Positions 5,687-6,339 of a DNA stretch of 6,339 nucleotides are shown in pieces (position 1 is the first letter of the stretch; every line of letters begins with the position of its first letter). This DNA is from Myxococcales bacterium UBA5297 (GTDB lineage: Bacteria; Myxococcota; Myxococcia; Myxococcales; UBA5297): NCBI GenBank assembly GCA_002408385.1, contig DHSB01000219.1, positions 85,557-91,895 of the forward strand, in the 5' to 3' direction. The notes below the pieces were generated by a model that saw only the letters and a list, made by a program, of their open reading frames with translations, was not told the origin of the DNA and searched no databases. The position numbers were made by a program, and so were the translations under genes.

Positions 5687-6339
5687 ATGAAGAACGGATC
5701 GGAAGACCGGAAGTTCTCGCGCCGGGCGCTGCTGGCCGGCGGTGGCGCGCTGGCGGTGGGCGCGGCGTTCGCCTCACGGCGTGGCGTGCTCGGGCTGCTC
5801 GCGGGCACAGGCGACCTCGAGGTCGCCCGCTTCGCGGCGATGGGGACCTATCTCGAGCTCTCGCTGCCCGCGGGCGCGGGTGCGGCGGTTGGGAAAGCGG
5901 TCGGCGCGGTGAGCGCCCTCGAGCGCAAGCTGTCGGTCTTCCTGCCCGACAGCGAGCTGTCGGGCCTGAACGCGAGCGCCTCCCGCGCGCGCGTCGCGGT
6001 CTCGAGCGAGTTGCAGCGCGTGCTCGACGAGAGCCGGCGCATCCACGGCCTGACCGACGGCGCCTTCGATCCGACGGTCGGCCCGCTGATGAGCTCCTGG
6101 GGTTTCCGCCAGGGCCGGCCGACCCGCCTGCCCGGCCGCGAGGCGTTGCGGGCGAGCCTCGAGCGCACCGGCTTGAAGCGGGTCGACAGCGCCGCGAGCG
6201 GCGTCGCCTTCGACGCCGAGGGGCTCGGGCTGGACTTCGGCGGCATCGCCAAGGGCTATGGCGCCGACCGCGCAGCCGAGGCGCTGCGGGCCTCGGGGCT
6301 GAGCGGCCTCGTCAACGCCGGCGGCGACCTGCGCAGCGT
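5687..6339 (+). CDS. apbE: ApbE, exported FAD:protein FMN transferase (3' partial)
   Basis: The frame is open to the window edge with 217 codons visible; a family member of about 300-350 residues would have roughly 100 more. ApbE proteins split FAD and attach FMN by a phosphodiester bond to threonines of RnfD/RnfG and NqrB/NqrC type proteins, outside the cytoplasmic membrane. The N-terminus has a Tat-like signal, FSRRALLAGG (Arg12-Arg13), and a hydrophobic stretch to about residue 29. No lipobox cysteine is seen. Family motifs in order are AMGTYLEL (50-57), LSVFLPDSELSGLNAS (82-97), GAFDPTVGPLMSSWGF (125-140), LDFGGIAKGYGADRAAE (182-198) and NAGGDLR (210-216). These cover much of the FAD/Mg-binding core; the C-terminal metal-site residues are beyond the window. 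The gene lies 39 bases after rseC and is read in the same direction. Its likely substrates are Thr198 of RnfD and Thr164 of RnfG in the same operon. Confidence 0.93.
   Translation, partial: MKNGSEDRKFSRRALLAGGGALAVGAAFASRRGVLGLLAGTGDLEVARFAAMGTYLELSLPAGAGAAVGKAVGAVSALERKLSVFLPDSELSGLNASASRARVAVSSELQRVLDESRRIHGLTDGAFDPTVGPLMSSWGFRQGRPTRLPGREALRASLERTGLKRVDSAASGVAFDAEGLGLDFGGIAKGYGADRAAEALRASGLSGLVNAGGDLRS

Noticed and set aside
1..6339. Search by eye for tRNA/rRNA genes, CRISPR repeats, insertion sequences and riboswitches.
   Set aside because: Coding sequence covers all but about 50 bases and no repeated spacer pattern, terminal inverted repeats or transposase was seen. The only notable non-coding structure is the hairpin at 5650-5671.

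Overview
This window is one co-directional operon segment, all on the + strand. It encodes an Rnf-type electron-transport complex (ion-translocating ferredoxin:NAD+ oxidoreductase, also called the SoxR-reducing Rsx complex) plus two accessory genes. The order is rnfC (5' end cut off by the window) - rnfD - rnfG - rnfE - rnfA - rnfB - rseC-like - apbE (3' end cut off). Neighbouring genes overlap or lie a few bases apart up to rseC (junctions of -26, -4, -8, +3, +10 and -1 bases). The only real gap is 39 bases between rseC and apbE, and it holds a perfect 9-bp inverted repeat. No RNA gene, mobile element, CRISPR array or operon promoter is visible; the promoter must lie upstream of base 1.

How the genes work together: RnfB (iron-sulfur protein, likely electron entry from ferredoxin) and RnfC (predicted NAD(H)/flavin site plus two [4Fe-4S] motifs) form the cytoplasmic side. 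RnfA and RnfE are paired six-helix membrane proteins, each with the two cysteines expected for a shared intramembrane iron-sulfur cluster. RnfD (membrane) and RnfG (membrane-anchored, exported) carry threonines in motifs for covalent FMN attachment. The last gene, apbE, encodes the exported FAD:protein FMN transferase family that makes those attachments, with a Tat-like signal. The gene after rnfB encodes a small RseC/MucC-family membrane protein with three clustered cysteines. RseC is known in E. coli to work with the Rsx(Rnf) complex in keeping SoxR reduced.

The organism looks like a high-GC (about 70% by eye), Gram-negative-type bacterium: strongly GC-biased third positions, several GTG starts with good Shine-Dalgarno sequences, and a Tat-exported ApbE. 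The CDGEAB order and the long, many-cluster RnfB are the arrangement known from clostridia, Thermotoga and various anaerobes, not the ABCDGE order of gammaproteobacteria. A deltaproteobacterial/myxobacterial or other high-GC Gram-negative lineage is plausible, but the sequence alone does not settle it.

The core system is well known. The parts worth a second look are the accessory end (rseC and apbE behind the rnf genes, with the hairpin between them), the low-complexity extensions on RnfD and RnfB, and several start sites that automated calling could get wrong.
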